This document shows, piece by piece, positions 27,005 through 36,383 of a DNA stretch of 64,000 bases (position 1 is the first letter of the stretch; each line of letters begins with the position of its first letter). This stretch comes from an uncultured Bacteroidales bacterium (GTDB lineage: Bacteria; Bacteroidota; Bacteroidia; Bacteroidales; UBA3663), in the NCBI GenBank assembly GCA_905235375.1, contig CAJOLH010000001.1:1-64000 (forward strand), in the 5' to 3' direction. The position numbers and the translations under genes are program-made. The notes beneath the pieces were generated by a model, which was given only the letters and a program-made list of their open reading frames with translations, was not told the origin of the DNA and did no database searches.

Positions 27005-27095
27005 TATAGCGGGGATAGGATTTATAGCTACTATAGCATTTATAGTTTCTATAGATTTTATAGTCCTTATAGCTTTTATAGTTACTATAGTTTTT
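27005..27095. repeat. degenerate TATAG repeat tract
   Basis: About nine imperfect units around TTTATAG / CTATAG fill the gap between the lyase-like gene and the first FAS1 gene. A similar wording recurs inside the coding sequence for the SusD signal peptide at 32841-32877. No promoter box was found in this spacer. Confidence 0.6.
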
Positions 27096-27133
27096 AATAA
27101 GACCAAAATAAAAACCAAAATAAAACTAAAAAA

Positions 27134-29500
27134 ATGAAGAAATCATTGTTACTACGGAAAGGAGCTTTCCTAACGATGGTGGCGATGCCGTTGATTCTGC
27201 TGACCTCATGTCAGGAGGACTTGGCAGATAGCGACCATTACAAGGCACCCGACTTCCTTGTGGGCAATGCCATCGAGGTTTTGCAGAATGATGGAAACTA
27301 TTCCACTTTCCTGCGAGGCATCGAACTGATTGGCTATAACGATGTCGTCAGTACGCAGTTGCTCACGGTCCTTGCTCCCACCGACGAAGCGTTCCAGCGT
27401 TTTCTGTCGGCCCGAGGCTATTCGTCGATTGATGACCTTTATACCGCCGATCCTGTATTCGTCAAAGAGTTGATTACCTATCACCTCATTTATTTCGCTA
27501 TGGATTGGGACAAGATGGTCAATTTCCGTCCCACAGATGGAGACGGAGCCACCGAGGCTGACAAAACTGTTAACGCAGGAATGTATAACCGCTTCCGCAC
27601 ACGTTGCCAAAAGGATATGACAACCGAATATAACCCGGCAGCCTCTGTTCGAGATAATGTGCAAGTTGTACATTACGACCGTTATCTGACTGTCTTCAGC
27701 GAGAAGCTGTTTTCTACCTTGGGACTCAATGCCGCTACCAACTATAATTATTTCTTCCCAGGCAGCACTTGGAATCCCAATCATCTCAGCAATGGTTTCA
27801 ACGTGATGAATGCTGCTGTGCTCGACACGGAGGCTGTTGTGACCGATAATGGCTATCTCTACCACATCGACCAGGTGATTGAGCCCATCAGTACCATCTA
27901 CGACGAATTGTCGAGTCGTGCGGACTATCAGATGTTCAGCAAACTCTTCAACCAATACAAATATTATTCACAGGACATCACCGAATCTGAGAAGCGAGGC
28001 TTCCCCGTCTATAGTACACATTTCAATTCGTTACCCGATATTGCCAACGAGTGGGCATCATCATCATTCCTCGACTTCACACGCAATAGCTATGTTTCGT
28101 ACAACATCATAGCACCCACCGATGCTGCCATGAACAAGATGTTCAGCGAATACTGGGAACCTGGTTGCGGCTATACTTCGGTCGAAACGCTTAATCCACT
28201 CATTCAGCTGATTCTGCTCAACGAGTGTCTGATGGTAAGCGATGTCAATGGCGACGGCAGCAGGTATCAGGATTATATGTGTTACCCCGACTTCATCGAT
28301 AACGGACGTGCACTTTCGGAAATGGGTACGCTTATCAACTTGCCATCTTCGGAATTTGACAACCGACTTGTCTGCAACAATGGCATCATTTTCGGAACCA
28401 CCACAATGTCGGTTCCAGGTGTGATGGGAAGTGCCATAGGTCCTGCCTTCAAGGATGTGCGTTACCTTAACTATCTATATACGCTCTATGGTTCGAGCTT
28501 AATAGGCAACTATTCGAGCAATGCCACCAGCCATGTTGCACTCATCCCTGACACTGCACAATATCGTGCCGAACGGATGCGCCTCTTCCGCGAAACTGTG
28601 GATGGTGTTTCGGAATATACCCTCCAGCAGTGGAATGACGAGGCTGGTGACTACACCAATATGGGAAGTGGCCTGATGCGCAACATTGTCAACATGAACA
28701 CGGCTGATGAAGTGAGCGAATTGCCTACCACGGGCACAGCAGTCATCGAAACCAACGTGTCGTATAACTACTGGTTTGTGCGAGATGGCAAGATAACTAC
28801 CAATGCCCTCTTCAACCAGCAACTCAACCCGACTTTCACCGACGAGATCTGGTATCCATTCCGTGAAATCCAGCGTGGAGGTGGTCAGACATGGAGCAAC
28901 GGACGTTCCTACGCCTATAGCTATCCTGGCATCTACCAACCCGTAACGGCAGAAAGCCTTGAGACAGAACTTTCGCAAAATAACGACCGCAATTATCCGT
29001 ACTACTGCTTTGCCCAGCTGCTTCGTCTCTCTGGCTTAGCATCCGATGGTGCTTTCGTTACGACGGGCGCCAATACCGTCCGCATTGAGCAGGACATGAA
29101 TGATAATCGATTCATCGCATTCGTTCCCACCAACGATGCCATCCGTGAGAACCTCAAGTCGCTTCCCGGATGTTCCAACCTCAACATCGATCAGAACACC
29201 TATGCAATCTCCGGGCGCGCCACACAAGCCCAGCTGGCAGCCTATCTGCTGAGCTACTTCGTTGTGCGCGACCGCAACGCGTTCACCGCTTATCCCTACG
29301 TAGGGTCGTCCTGCAAGGGTCAATTCAAAACGGGTGGCACATTTGATTTACAGATTACCGACGATGGTTTGTCACTCTCCATCAACGCTGTCGGCGATGC
29401 TGCCGAAGGTGTGAGTGTTCCCGTGGTCGATAAATACCATTACCTGCCATTCGCATTCAGCGACGGTGCATTCCAGCTCGTTGATGGAGTGCTGAAATAG
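27134..29500 (+). CDS. fasciclin (FAS1) domain lipoprotein, large
   Basis: A 788-residue lipoprotein (lipobox LLTSC, Cys about 26) with at least three FAS1 domains. Each is recognisable by the TVLAPTDEAF-type first motif: LTVLAPTDEAFQRFL (about 73-87), YNIIAPTDAAMNKMF (about 320) and IAFVPTNDAIRENL (about 660). FAS1 domains are extracellular adhesion or ligand-binding modules. It is the first of a seven-gene run with two SusCD pairs and lies nine bases before the first SusC, a position often held by surface glycan-binding lipoproteins. The ligand is unknown. No catalytic motif is seen. Confidence 0.8.
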   Translation: MKKSLLLRKGAFLTMVAMPLILLTSCQEDLADSDHYKAPDFLVGNAIEVLQNDGNYSTFLRGIELIGYNDVVSTQLLTVLAPTDEAFQRFLSARGYSSIDDLYTADPVFVKELITYHLIYFAMDWDKMVNFRPTDGDGATEADKTVNAGMYNRFRTRCQKDMTTEYNPAASVRDNVQVVHYDRYLTVFSEKLFSTLGLNAATNYNYFFPGSTWNPNHLSNGFNVMNAAVLDTEAVVTDNGYLYHIDQVIEPISTIYDELSSRADYQMFSKLFNQYKYYSQDITESEKRGFPVYSTHFNSLPDIANEWASSSFLDFTRNSYVSYNIIAPTDAAMNKMFSEYWEPGCGYTSVETLNPLIQLILLNECLMVSDVNGDGSRYQDYMCYPDFIDNGRALSEMGTLINLPSSEFDNRLVCNNGIIFGTTTMSVPGVMGSAIGPAFKDVRYLNYLYTLYGSSLIGNYSSNATSHVALIPDTAQYRAERMRLFRETVDGVSEYTLQQWNDEAGDYTNMGSGLMRNIVNMNTADEVSELPTTGTAVIETNVSYNYWFVRDGKITTNALFNQQLNPTFTDEIWYPFREIQRGGGQTWSNGRSYAYSYPGIYQPVTAESLETELSQNNDRNYPYYCFAQLLRLSGLASDGAFVTTGANTVRIEQDMNDNRFIAFVPTNDAIRENLKSLPGCSNLNIDQNTYAISGRATQAQLAAYLLSYFVVRDRNAFTAYPYVGSSCKGQFKTGGTFDLQITDDGLSLSINAVGDAAEGVSVPVVDKYHYLPFAFSDGAFQLVDGVLK

Positions 29501-29524
29501 CATTAATCGTTGATTGTAAAAGCT

Positions 29525-32500
29525 ATGAAAGTTATGAATAAACTCAAGACTATATTGATTACCATCCTCTCGCTCATGACTTCGATGGTTATAGCGCAGC
29601 AGGCAAAGACTCTGACCGGTGTGGTGGTCGATTACTTCAATGAGCCCATACCTGGCGCCAACATTGTTGTTTCGAACCAACAGAACCGTGCCCTGAAGGG
29701 AACCGTCACAGATATCGACGGCAACTTCGTGCTGACGATGCCTCCCGGCGAAAAATACAACATCCAGATTTCCTACATCGGCATGAAGACCCAACGTATC
29801 GAATACAAGGGTCAAACTACTTTGAAAGTCAAGATGTCGGAAGACAGCCGAATGCTTGCCGGTGCCGAAGTTACCGCACAGCGCATCGAACGCTCCGAAC
29901 TGGGTGTCTCCTTCCGGGAACAGACCTCAGCTACACAGAAAATCTCCATGGTCGAAATCACCGAAGTTGCTCCAGTGGCTTCCATCGAAGAAGCCCTGCA
30001 GGGACAGGCTGCCGGTCTCGACATCGTGCTTGGAGGTGACCCCGGCGCAAAATCCTCCATCCGTATCCGTGGTACCAGTACGCTCTCGTCGAATGCCGAA
30101 CCTCTTGTCGTCATCGACGGTATTCCTACTTCGACAAGCTTCGGCGACGACTTTGACTTCTCGAATGCCAACGAAGATGACTTCGGTGCTCTTCTGAACA
30201 TTTCGCCATCTGACATCGAAAGCATCGAGGTACTCAAGGATGCAGCTTCAACCGCCATCTACGGCACATCGGGTGCCAATGGTGTGCTCCTCATCACCAC
30301 CAAGCAAGGCAAGACGGGAAAGACCAACTTCAGTTTCACTTCAAAGTTCTCCATCAAGGAGGAACCCGACCCCATTCCTCTGCTCAATGCTTCGCAGTAT
30401 ATAGCCATGATACAGGATGCCGTCTGGAATGCTGCTAACGCCAACGGACTCGGCAACTCCTCAGCCCTGCTCGACCTGCTCTACAACCGAGACGAACTCC
30501 TGCAGCGTCAGTCTCTCTCTGAGTTCAAGTATTATCGCGAATATGCAACGGACACCGATTGGCTCGAAACCGTCAAGCAGAACGCCTGGCAGTGGGACAA
30601 CTCATTCTCAGTGAGCGGTGGCGGCGACAAAGCTACCTATATCTTCTCGCTTGGCTACCTCGATGATGTCGGTACGACCATCGGCACAGAGCAGAAACGT
30701 CTGACTGCCAAGACCCGCGTGACCTACAAGTTCTCAGACAAGTTCCGTGTCTATACCGACTTCAACTTCGTCAATACCGACAAGTATGCCAACTATACGG
30801 ACAACGATGACAACTTCTCGGGAGTACGTGCCATGGCACAAGCCAAGATGCCTAACGAAAGTCCATATCTGATGAATGACTTCGGACCCACTGGCAGCTA
30901 CTTCCAACCGTGGGACGGATGTTTCCAAGGCACCTTCACCAGCGCAGGTAACTACAACCCGCTTGCGATGGCAAAAGAAAGCTACTACAACACCAACGTT
31001 CGCCAAGAGAAGATGACCATCGACTGGGAATGGCGTCCCTATAACTGGCTTCGCTACGAAGGATGGGTCAGCATGGACATGAAGGCACAGGTCGTAAAGT
31101 CGTTCCTGCCTCAGGTTGCTACCGGTGTTCTTTGGACCAACACCTACGCAAACCGTTCAGCTGAAAAGACTACCGACAATTTCCTGCTTCAGACCCAGAA
31201 CAAGATTCAGGTCATCAAGACCTTTGCCGAGAAACACAGCATCGTGGCAACGGCACTTGTAAAGACCTCACATTCGAGCTCAAGTTCGTCGGTCAACGAG
31301 ACCTACGCCAATGTTTCGGACAACCTCTCCGACCCAGTAGTGGGAAGTATCGTGGCTGGAGCTTCGAGTGGAGAAAGCCAGACGCGCAAGGTGCAGTTCA
31401 CCGAATCATTAGCTTATACCTACGACGGACGCTATTCGCTCAATGCGAACTTCAACACCGAAGGAAACTCTGCGATGGGTAAGAACCAGCGTTTCGCCAC
31501 CTTCCCATCGATGGGTGTGGCCTGGAATATCTCCGAAGAACATTGGTTCGACAACTACAAACGTGTCTTCACACAAGGCAAGATCCGTTATTCGCTCGGT
31601 TGGTCGGGCACGGCTCCATCGAGTGGCTATGTATATATGGGTGCCTATTCGAGCCTTGGAAATTATATGGACATCAAGGCCATCTATCCCAACCGTATGC
31701 AGCTCGACAAACTGAAGTGGGAGTCGAAGCGCGAATGGGACGTGGGTGTCGATCTGCGTTTCTTCGACCGCTATGCCCTCACTTTCGACTATTACGACAA
31801 CTACGTGTCAGACTGTTTGACCAAGAAGTACAGCATTCCTTCCACCACAGGCTATGCCCAGCTTGCATACTCCAATTCGGGTGAGGTATCGAACAAGGGA
31901 TGGGAGCTTCGCTTTGATCTCGACCTTGTCAAGACACAGAATTGGAAGTTCACGCTCAACTTCAATTGCGCGCGTAATATAAATAAGGTGGAAGTCGTTC
32001 CTGACAACTACAACGAGAACGTCAAGGTTGGCAATGGTTCGGGTAACTACAACACCTTTACGGTTGCCGGCGACCCCATCGGTTCGTTCTACGGCTTCCG
32101 TTACCTTGGCGTATATCAGAATATCGAGGATACCTATGCACGCGATGCCGCTGGCAACATCATGACCGACTTCAACGGCGACCGTGTGACGATGATCAAC
32201 TACCGCGAGCGCGTCTATCCTGGCGATGCCAAGTATGAGGACATCAACCACGATGGTGTCATCGATGCCAACGACATCGTATATCTCGGCAACTCCTACC
32301 CGACCATTACCGGCGGCGGAGGCTTCTCGCTCAAATACGGCAATACGAAAAACAACTTCGGTATGTTCAGCCTCAATGTCCTACTGCATGGTCGCTACGG
32401 ACAGAAAGTCATCAATGCAGCCCGTATGAATCTTGAGAACATGCACGGCACCAACAACCAATCGACTGCCGTCCTCAACCGCTGGCGCAAGGAAGGTGAT

Positions 32501-32815
32501 GACACCGACATTCCGCGTGCCCTCTACGGCATGGGTTACAACTATCTGCCATCCGACCGATTTGTGGAGGATGCCTCCTACCTACGAGTAAAGAGCATCT
32601 CACTTTCGTGGGCATTACCCAAGAAGTGGCTCGCGCATATCGGCTTCAACACCGCATCCATCTATGTGACCGGCTACGACCTCTTCACCTTCACCAGTTA
32701 TTCGGGACAGAATCCAGAGGTTAGTCTTCCCAGCAAAGCTTCCGACCTCGTGAAGGACAGCTCTACAACGCCTGTTTCAAAACGTTTCGCATGTGGTATT
32801 AACTTGAATTTCTGA
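29525..32815 (+). CDS. SusC/RagA-type TonB-linked outer membrane protein (first pair)
   Basis: The start at ATG 29525 is preferred to the TTG at 29510. The protein of about 1096 residues has a signal peptide ending IAQQ and a carboxypeptidase-like domain (TLTGVVVDYFNEPIPGANIV). A SusC plug follows, with SIRIRGTSTLSSNAEPLVVI and SIEVLKDAASTAIYGTSGANGVLLITT, then a 22-strand-type barrel ending GINLNF. Such proteins import oligomers through the outer membrane, energised by TonB, with a SusD lid. SusD follows four bases later. It has no long N-terminal signalling (STN) domain, so no direct anti-sigma regulation is suggested. Confidence 0.92.
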   Translation: MKVMNKLKTILITILSLMTSMVIAQQAKTLTGVVVDYFNEPIPGANIVVSNQQNRALKGTVTDIDGNFVLTMPPGEKYNIQISYIGMKTQRIEYKGQTTLKVKMSEDSRMLAGAEVTAQRIERSELGVSFREQTSATQKISMVEITEVAPVASIEEALQGQAAGLDIVLGGDPGAKSSIRIRGTSTLSSNAEPLVVIDGIPTSTSFGDDFDFSNANEDDFGALLNISPSDIESIEVLKDAASTAIYGTSGANGVLLITTKQGKTGKTNFSFTSKFSIKEEPDPIPLLNASQYIAMIQDAVWNAANANGLGNSSALLDLLYNRDELLQRQSLSEFKYYREYATDTDWLETVKQNAWQWDNSFSVSGGGDKATYIFSLGYLDDVGTTIGTEQKRLTAKTRVTYKFSDKFRVYTDFNFVNTDKYANYTDNDDNFSGVRAMAQAKMPNESPYLMNDFGPTGSYFQPWDGCFQGTFTSAGNYNPLAMAKESYYNTNVRQEKMTIDWEWRPYNWLRYEGWVSMDMKAQVVKSFLPQVATGVLWTNTYANRSAEKTTDNFLLQTQNKIQVIKTFAEKHSIVATALVKTSHSSSSSSVNETYANVSDNLSDPVVGSIVAGASSGESQTRKVQFTESLAYTYDGRYSLNANFNTEGNSAMGKNQRFATFPSMGVAWNISEEHWFDNYKRVFTQGKIRYSLGWSGTAPSSGYVYMGAYSSLGNYMDIKAIYPNRMQLDKLKWESKREWDVGVDLRFFDRYALTFDYYDNYVSDCLTKKYSIPSTTGYAQLAYSNSGEVSNKGWELRFDLDLVKTQNWKFTLNFNCARNINKVEVVPDNYNENVKVGNGSGNYNTFTVAGDPIGSFYGFRYLGVYQNIEDTYARDAAGNIMTDFNGDRVTMINYRERVYPGDAKYEDINHDGVIDANDIVYLGNSYPTITGGGGFSLKYGNTKNNFGMFSLNVLLHGRYGQKVINAARMNLENMHGTNNQSTAVLNRWRKEGDDTDIPRALYGMGYNYLPSDRFVEDASYLRVKSISLSWALPKKWLAHIGFNTASIYVTGYDLFTFTSYSGQNPEVSLPSKASDLVKDSSTTPVSKRFACGINLNF

Positions 32816-32819
32816 AAAT

Positions 32820-34526
32820 ATGAGAAAGTATATATTCAAACCTATAGTTGCTATAATATCCATAGTTACTATATTAACAGCCACCAGCTGCAACGACTGG
32901 CTTGACCTCCTGCCTAACAACGAGCAGGTGACCGACAACTATTGGCAAACCAAGGAGGATGTCGAGTCGGTGGTAGCTTCGGGTTATTACTATATGCGCA
33001 ATGCCGTGCCGCAGATGCTCCTCTGGGGTGAGTTGCGCGGCGGTACGCTCTTCAACAACTCCACCACCGACGAAGCCGGCAAGATACAGGACTTCGATGC
33101 CGTGGAAGGCAACTCGCAGGTAAAGTATGCGACGTTCTATCAGATCATCAATATGGCCAATTCGGTTCTGATGTATGCCCCCACAGTGCAAGAGAAGGAT
33201 AACACCTATTATACCTCTGTACTCAACAGTCATCTCTGTGAAGCCTACTTCCAGCGAGCCTTCGCTTACTCAATCCTTGTCAAGAACTTCAAGGAAGTGC
33301 CTCTCATCCTCGAAGCCTACGTCAACGACGATGCAGAATTCAATCTTCCGAAGGCAAGCGAAACACAGATCATCGAGCAAATCAAGGCGGATTGTCTTGC
33401 AGCACTTGCAACAGGAGCTGCGAAGTCCAATTACGAAAGCGAATGGGAAACAAAGGGACGTGCCACCAAGTGGGCTCTCTATGCACTCCTTGCGGACATC
33501 ACGCTCTGGAACCACGAATTCGACCAGTGCATCCAGTATTGCAACGAACTCATCGAAGCCACCGATGCCCTTCGTCCCGTCTTCATCAGTGAGATGAACA
33601 ACTGGTATTCGATCTTTAATCCAGGCAATTCGAACGAGAGTATCATGGAACTCAACTGGAACTATGCCACTGAGGGTTCGAACAATAACTTCTACAGCCG
33701 TTTTGCCTGGGGCAACCTGATCAGCTCTGCAACAGGTGCCTATAACATTTCGCCCACAGCCATCGAAAAGATGCGGCAAGAAGCCATCACTGCATTGGCC
33801 AATCATCCGGAGCTTACCTACAACGACCATGTTGGGCGTTCCATCTTCTGCACCTGGGTGCCCGGTACAAGCACCGATGCTCCTTCACGCTACACAACCA
33901 GCCAAAACTTCTTCGTATGGAAATACTACGGTCAGGAACTTGCCAACATCGAAAGCATTCGCCTTTCAACAGGCAACGATGCCAACTTCATCCTTTACCG
34001 CATGGCGGACGTTTATCTGATGAAGGCAGAAGCTTTGGTCATGAAGGGACAGGCATCGTGGCGAGCTGCCATCGAGCTTATCAACAAAGTGCGCCAGCGC
34101 GCAGGGCTCGACAATTTCCTCGACCTTTCCTCATCGACCTCTGAAAGTGAAATTGAGGCGCTCGATGAACTGACGCTACTCAATGAGGTTATCGACCAAC
34201 GTGAGATGGAATTTGTGGGCGAGGCCAAACGCTGGTACGACCTGCTGCGCATGGCCCGCTACGACATTGATTTTGCCCCCACGCAAACCGTGGAGGACGC
34301 CGAGGGCATAGCCTACGGATCCTACAAGACAGTCAGCGGACAAGCCGTCTTCGGCTACAAGCAGCGCGTCATTTCGACCATTTGCGAGTACAACACCCAG
34401 ATTTCTGCTATGCAGCTGCAGTCCGTACTCCAAAACAGTTGGGCCTGGTACCTACCCATTCCTGTGGGGGACATCGAAACCAACGACAATCTCAAACAGA
34501 ATCCCTACTACGCCACTACGAAATAA
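32820..34526 (+). CDS. RagB/SusD family nutrient-binding lipoprotein (first pair)
   Basis: A 568-residue SusD-like lipoprotein. The signal ends at TATSC, and NDWLDLLPNNEQVTDNYW follows, as in many SusD proteins. TPR-like helices and the C-terminal conserved part are present (DVYLMKAEALVMKGQ, AIELINKVRQRAGLDN, QREMEFVGEAKRWYDLLRM). It should close the extracellular face of the preceding SusC. Curiously, the DNA for its signal peptide (VAIISIVTIL) is itself built of TATAGTT-CTATA units like the spacer at 27005-27095. Confidence 0.92.
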   Translation: MRKYIFKPIVAIISIVTILTATSCNDWLDLLPNNEQVTDNYWQTKEDVESVVASGYYYMRNAVPQMLLWGELRGGTLFNNSTTDEAGKIQDFDAVEGNSQVKYATFYQIINMANSVLMYAPTVQEKDNTYYTSVLNSHLCEAYFQRAFAYSILVKNFKEVPLILEAYVNDDAEFNLPKASETQIIEQIKADCLAALATGAAKSNYESEWETKGRATKWALYALLADITLWNHEFDQCIQYCNELIEATDALRPVFISEMNNWYSIFNPGNSNESIMELNWNYATEGSNNNFYSRFAWGNLISSATGAYNISPTAIEKMRQEAITALANHPELTYNDHVGRSIFCTWVPGTSTDAPSRYTTSQNFFVWKYYGQELANIESIRLSTGNDANFILYRMADVYLMKAEALVMKGQASWRAAIELINKVRQRAGLDNFLDLSSSTSESEIEALDELTLLNEVIDQREMEFVGEAKRWYDLLRMARYDIDFAPTQTVEDAEGIAYGSYKTVSGQAVFGYKQRVISTICEYNTQISAMQLQSVLQNSWAWYLPIPVGDIETNDNLKQNPYYATTK

Positions 34527-34549
34527 TGCCCGTTTCCTTTGTTAATGCA

Positions 34550-34567
34550 GCAGCCGTGTTTGGCTGC
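34550..34567 (+). other. intercistronic hairpin, copy 1
   Basis: GCAGCC and GGCTGC with loop GTGTTT, 24 bases after the SusD stop and 18 before the FAS1 start. Similar sequence and position to copy 2 at 41392-41411. There is no T-run, so it is not a classic terminator; RNA processing or a change of expression ratio is possible. Confidence 0.55.
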
Positions 34568-34584
34568 CCCAAAATATAACGACA

Positions 34585-36363
34585 ATGAAAAAGCAAATCA
34601 AATACACCCTGCAAGCGACCGCCCTTCTGGCTCTCCTTACCTCGTGCGACAAGGACCTTTGGGACTTCTCCGACAAGAACGAGGGAGCTTACGTCAGCGA
34701 AGAAAGCAACCCTATTTCGACTACCCTGTCGCAGGATGGGACATTCACCGAGTGGGTCAAGGTGCTTGAGTATAGCGATCTTTACTCAACGCTCAACAGC
34801 CTCTATGATGCGAATGCCAGCTCAGTAAAGTTCACGGCTTTTGCTCCTACCGATGCAGCTCTGCGCGAATTCTATTCGACGAAAGGCGTTTCCAGCATCG
34901 ACGAATTGGGCAAGACCTTTGCGCAAGCCCTAGTACGCACCATGACTTGTGCCGAGGATTCCATCGAATTCTCCGAAAAGTTCACCTCGAAGGTCAACCT
35001 CTATCAGATTCTATCGGTGGCAGGCGAGACACTTGATGTGACCGTCGATCAAACCGAGACAGGGTATCGGCTCAACGATGCCGTACATATCTCCTACGAC
35101 CACATTGCCTGCTCCAATGGTTTCATCTATACTGCCGATGGCGTGGTCAATCCGCTGGTGGAAACTGTATGGGACAAGCTTCTCGCTACCTCGCCAAGTT
35201 CGATCATGCAGCAAGCAATCCAGGCAACAGGCTACGACAAATTGCTCAACACTATTGCTGACACCACCGTCGTACTTGGTCGTCTCAAATACACCTATTA
35301 TTATTATACATTACTGAACGTTCCCGATGCAGTCTTCCAACGTGCCGGCATAAATAGCTTGAACGACCTCAAGAGCGCAATCGCACAGCGTGAAAATGCT
35401 TCGGGCATGAACCAGGACGAACTGCTTAAGCAATATGTCGAATACCACATTCTCGATGCCAAGTATTCGATGGATGAACTTTCAGAGATGAACGGTGACG
35501 ACACCATCGCCATTTCGAGCAAGACACTTGCGCCCAATCAGATCTATATGGTTACCCGCCATTATACGGGCGACAGCATTCAGGATGCCGGAGGCAAGAA
35601 AGCCGTATATGTCACCTATTTCAACCAGAATGATATTGCGGGTCAAACCTTCGACCTTACGATGAGCGATGTACTTGCCAAGAATGGATACCTCCACAAT
35701 CTCACCAACTGGATGCCCGTCTATGAACCTGCACAAACCACCGTCATCTGGGACTTGGCCGACTATAGCCAGGTTCGTCAGGCTGCGGGCATACATTATC
35801 GTCCTGAAGAGGTGGAGTCGTCTGAAACAAAGATTGACCTCACCAAACTCGACTGTTATACTGTTGAAGTACCCAATGGACGCGGCAACAACAGCTACTC
35901 CGAGCTTTGTTACGTCACCTGCAAGTCGAACCTCAAGGATTGCCTCTATAACGACCGTGTGGTTCTCAACATGGGCTACCTCGGCAGCGTTTCGATGAAG
36001 ACACCCACCCTCGTCAAGGGCAAGTACCGTGTCACCGTCAACATGGCCTATCTCACCGAACAAAGCATCATGCGTACTTCATCGGGTTGCAAAGGCGGAC
36101 TGATGAAGATATTGGTCGATCTGCCTGAGGAGTTTGATGCCGCAACAGATGACGAGTCGCTCTACAACAAGGTGCTCGTAGCTCCCTACACCGAGATCAC
36201 CAAGTCACTCCCTGGTGTCTATGAAGGCACGCTCTACGAAGAAATTGGGTTCGACACTACAGCTTCCCACACCTTCAAGTTCATTATCATGGATCCTGCT
36301 GCCTCTACCAGCTCGAAGGTTTATCTGCAGTTCGACACCATTGTATTCACGCCGATTGAATAA
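34585..36363 (+). CDS. fasciclin domain lipoprotein
   Basis: A 592-residue lipoprotein (lipobox LLTSC, Cys about 21). FAS1 features include KFTAFAPTDAALREFY (about 77-92) and the later GFIYTADGVVNPL, with a second FAS1-like region in the middle (about 225-380). The last 170 residues look like a beta-sandwich (KGKYRVTVNMAYL, FKFIIMDP) that might bind a ligand. It is the second of three FAS1-type lipoproteins in the cluster and is preceded by an intercistronic hairpin. No enzyme motifs are visible. Confidence 0.75.
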   Translation: MKKQIKYTLQATALLALLTSCDKDLWDFSDKNEGAYVSEESNPISTTLSQDGTFTEWVKVLEYSDLYSTLNSLYDANASSVKFTAFAPTDAALREFYSTKGVSSIDELGKTFAQALVRTMTCAEDSIEFSEKFTSKVNLYQILSVAGETLDVTVDQTETGYRLNDAVHISYDHIACSNGFIYTADGVVNPLVETVWDKLLATSPSSIMQQAIQATGYDKLLNTIADTTVVLGRLKYTYYYYTLLNVPDAVFQRAGINSLNDLKSAIAQRENASGMNQDELLKQYVEYHILDAKYSMDELSEMNGDDTIAISSKTLAPNQIYMVTRHYTGDSIQDAGGKKAVYVTYFNQNDIAGQTFDLTMSDVLAKNGYLHNLTNWMPVYEPAQTTVIWDLADYSQVRQAAGIHYRPEEVESSETKIDLTKLDCYTVEVPNGRGNNSYSELCYVTCKSNLKDCLYNDRVVLNMGYLGSVSMKTPTLVKGKYRVTVNMAYLTEQSIMRTSSGCKGGLMKILVDLPEEFDAATDDESLYNKVLVAPYTEITKSLPGVYEGTLYEEIGFDTTASHTFKFIIMDPAASTSSKVYLQFDTIVFTPIE

Positions 36364-36383
36364 TATTCGAAAACCAAACTTTT

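Noticed and set aside
34550-34567. Rho-independent terminator after the first SusD
   Set aside because: The hairpin lacks a T-run, and the next gene begins 18 bases later without a recognisable promoter, so an intercistronic role is more likely.
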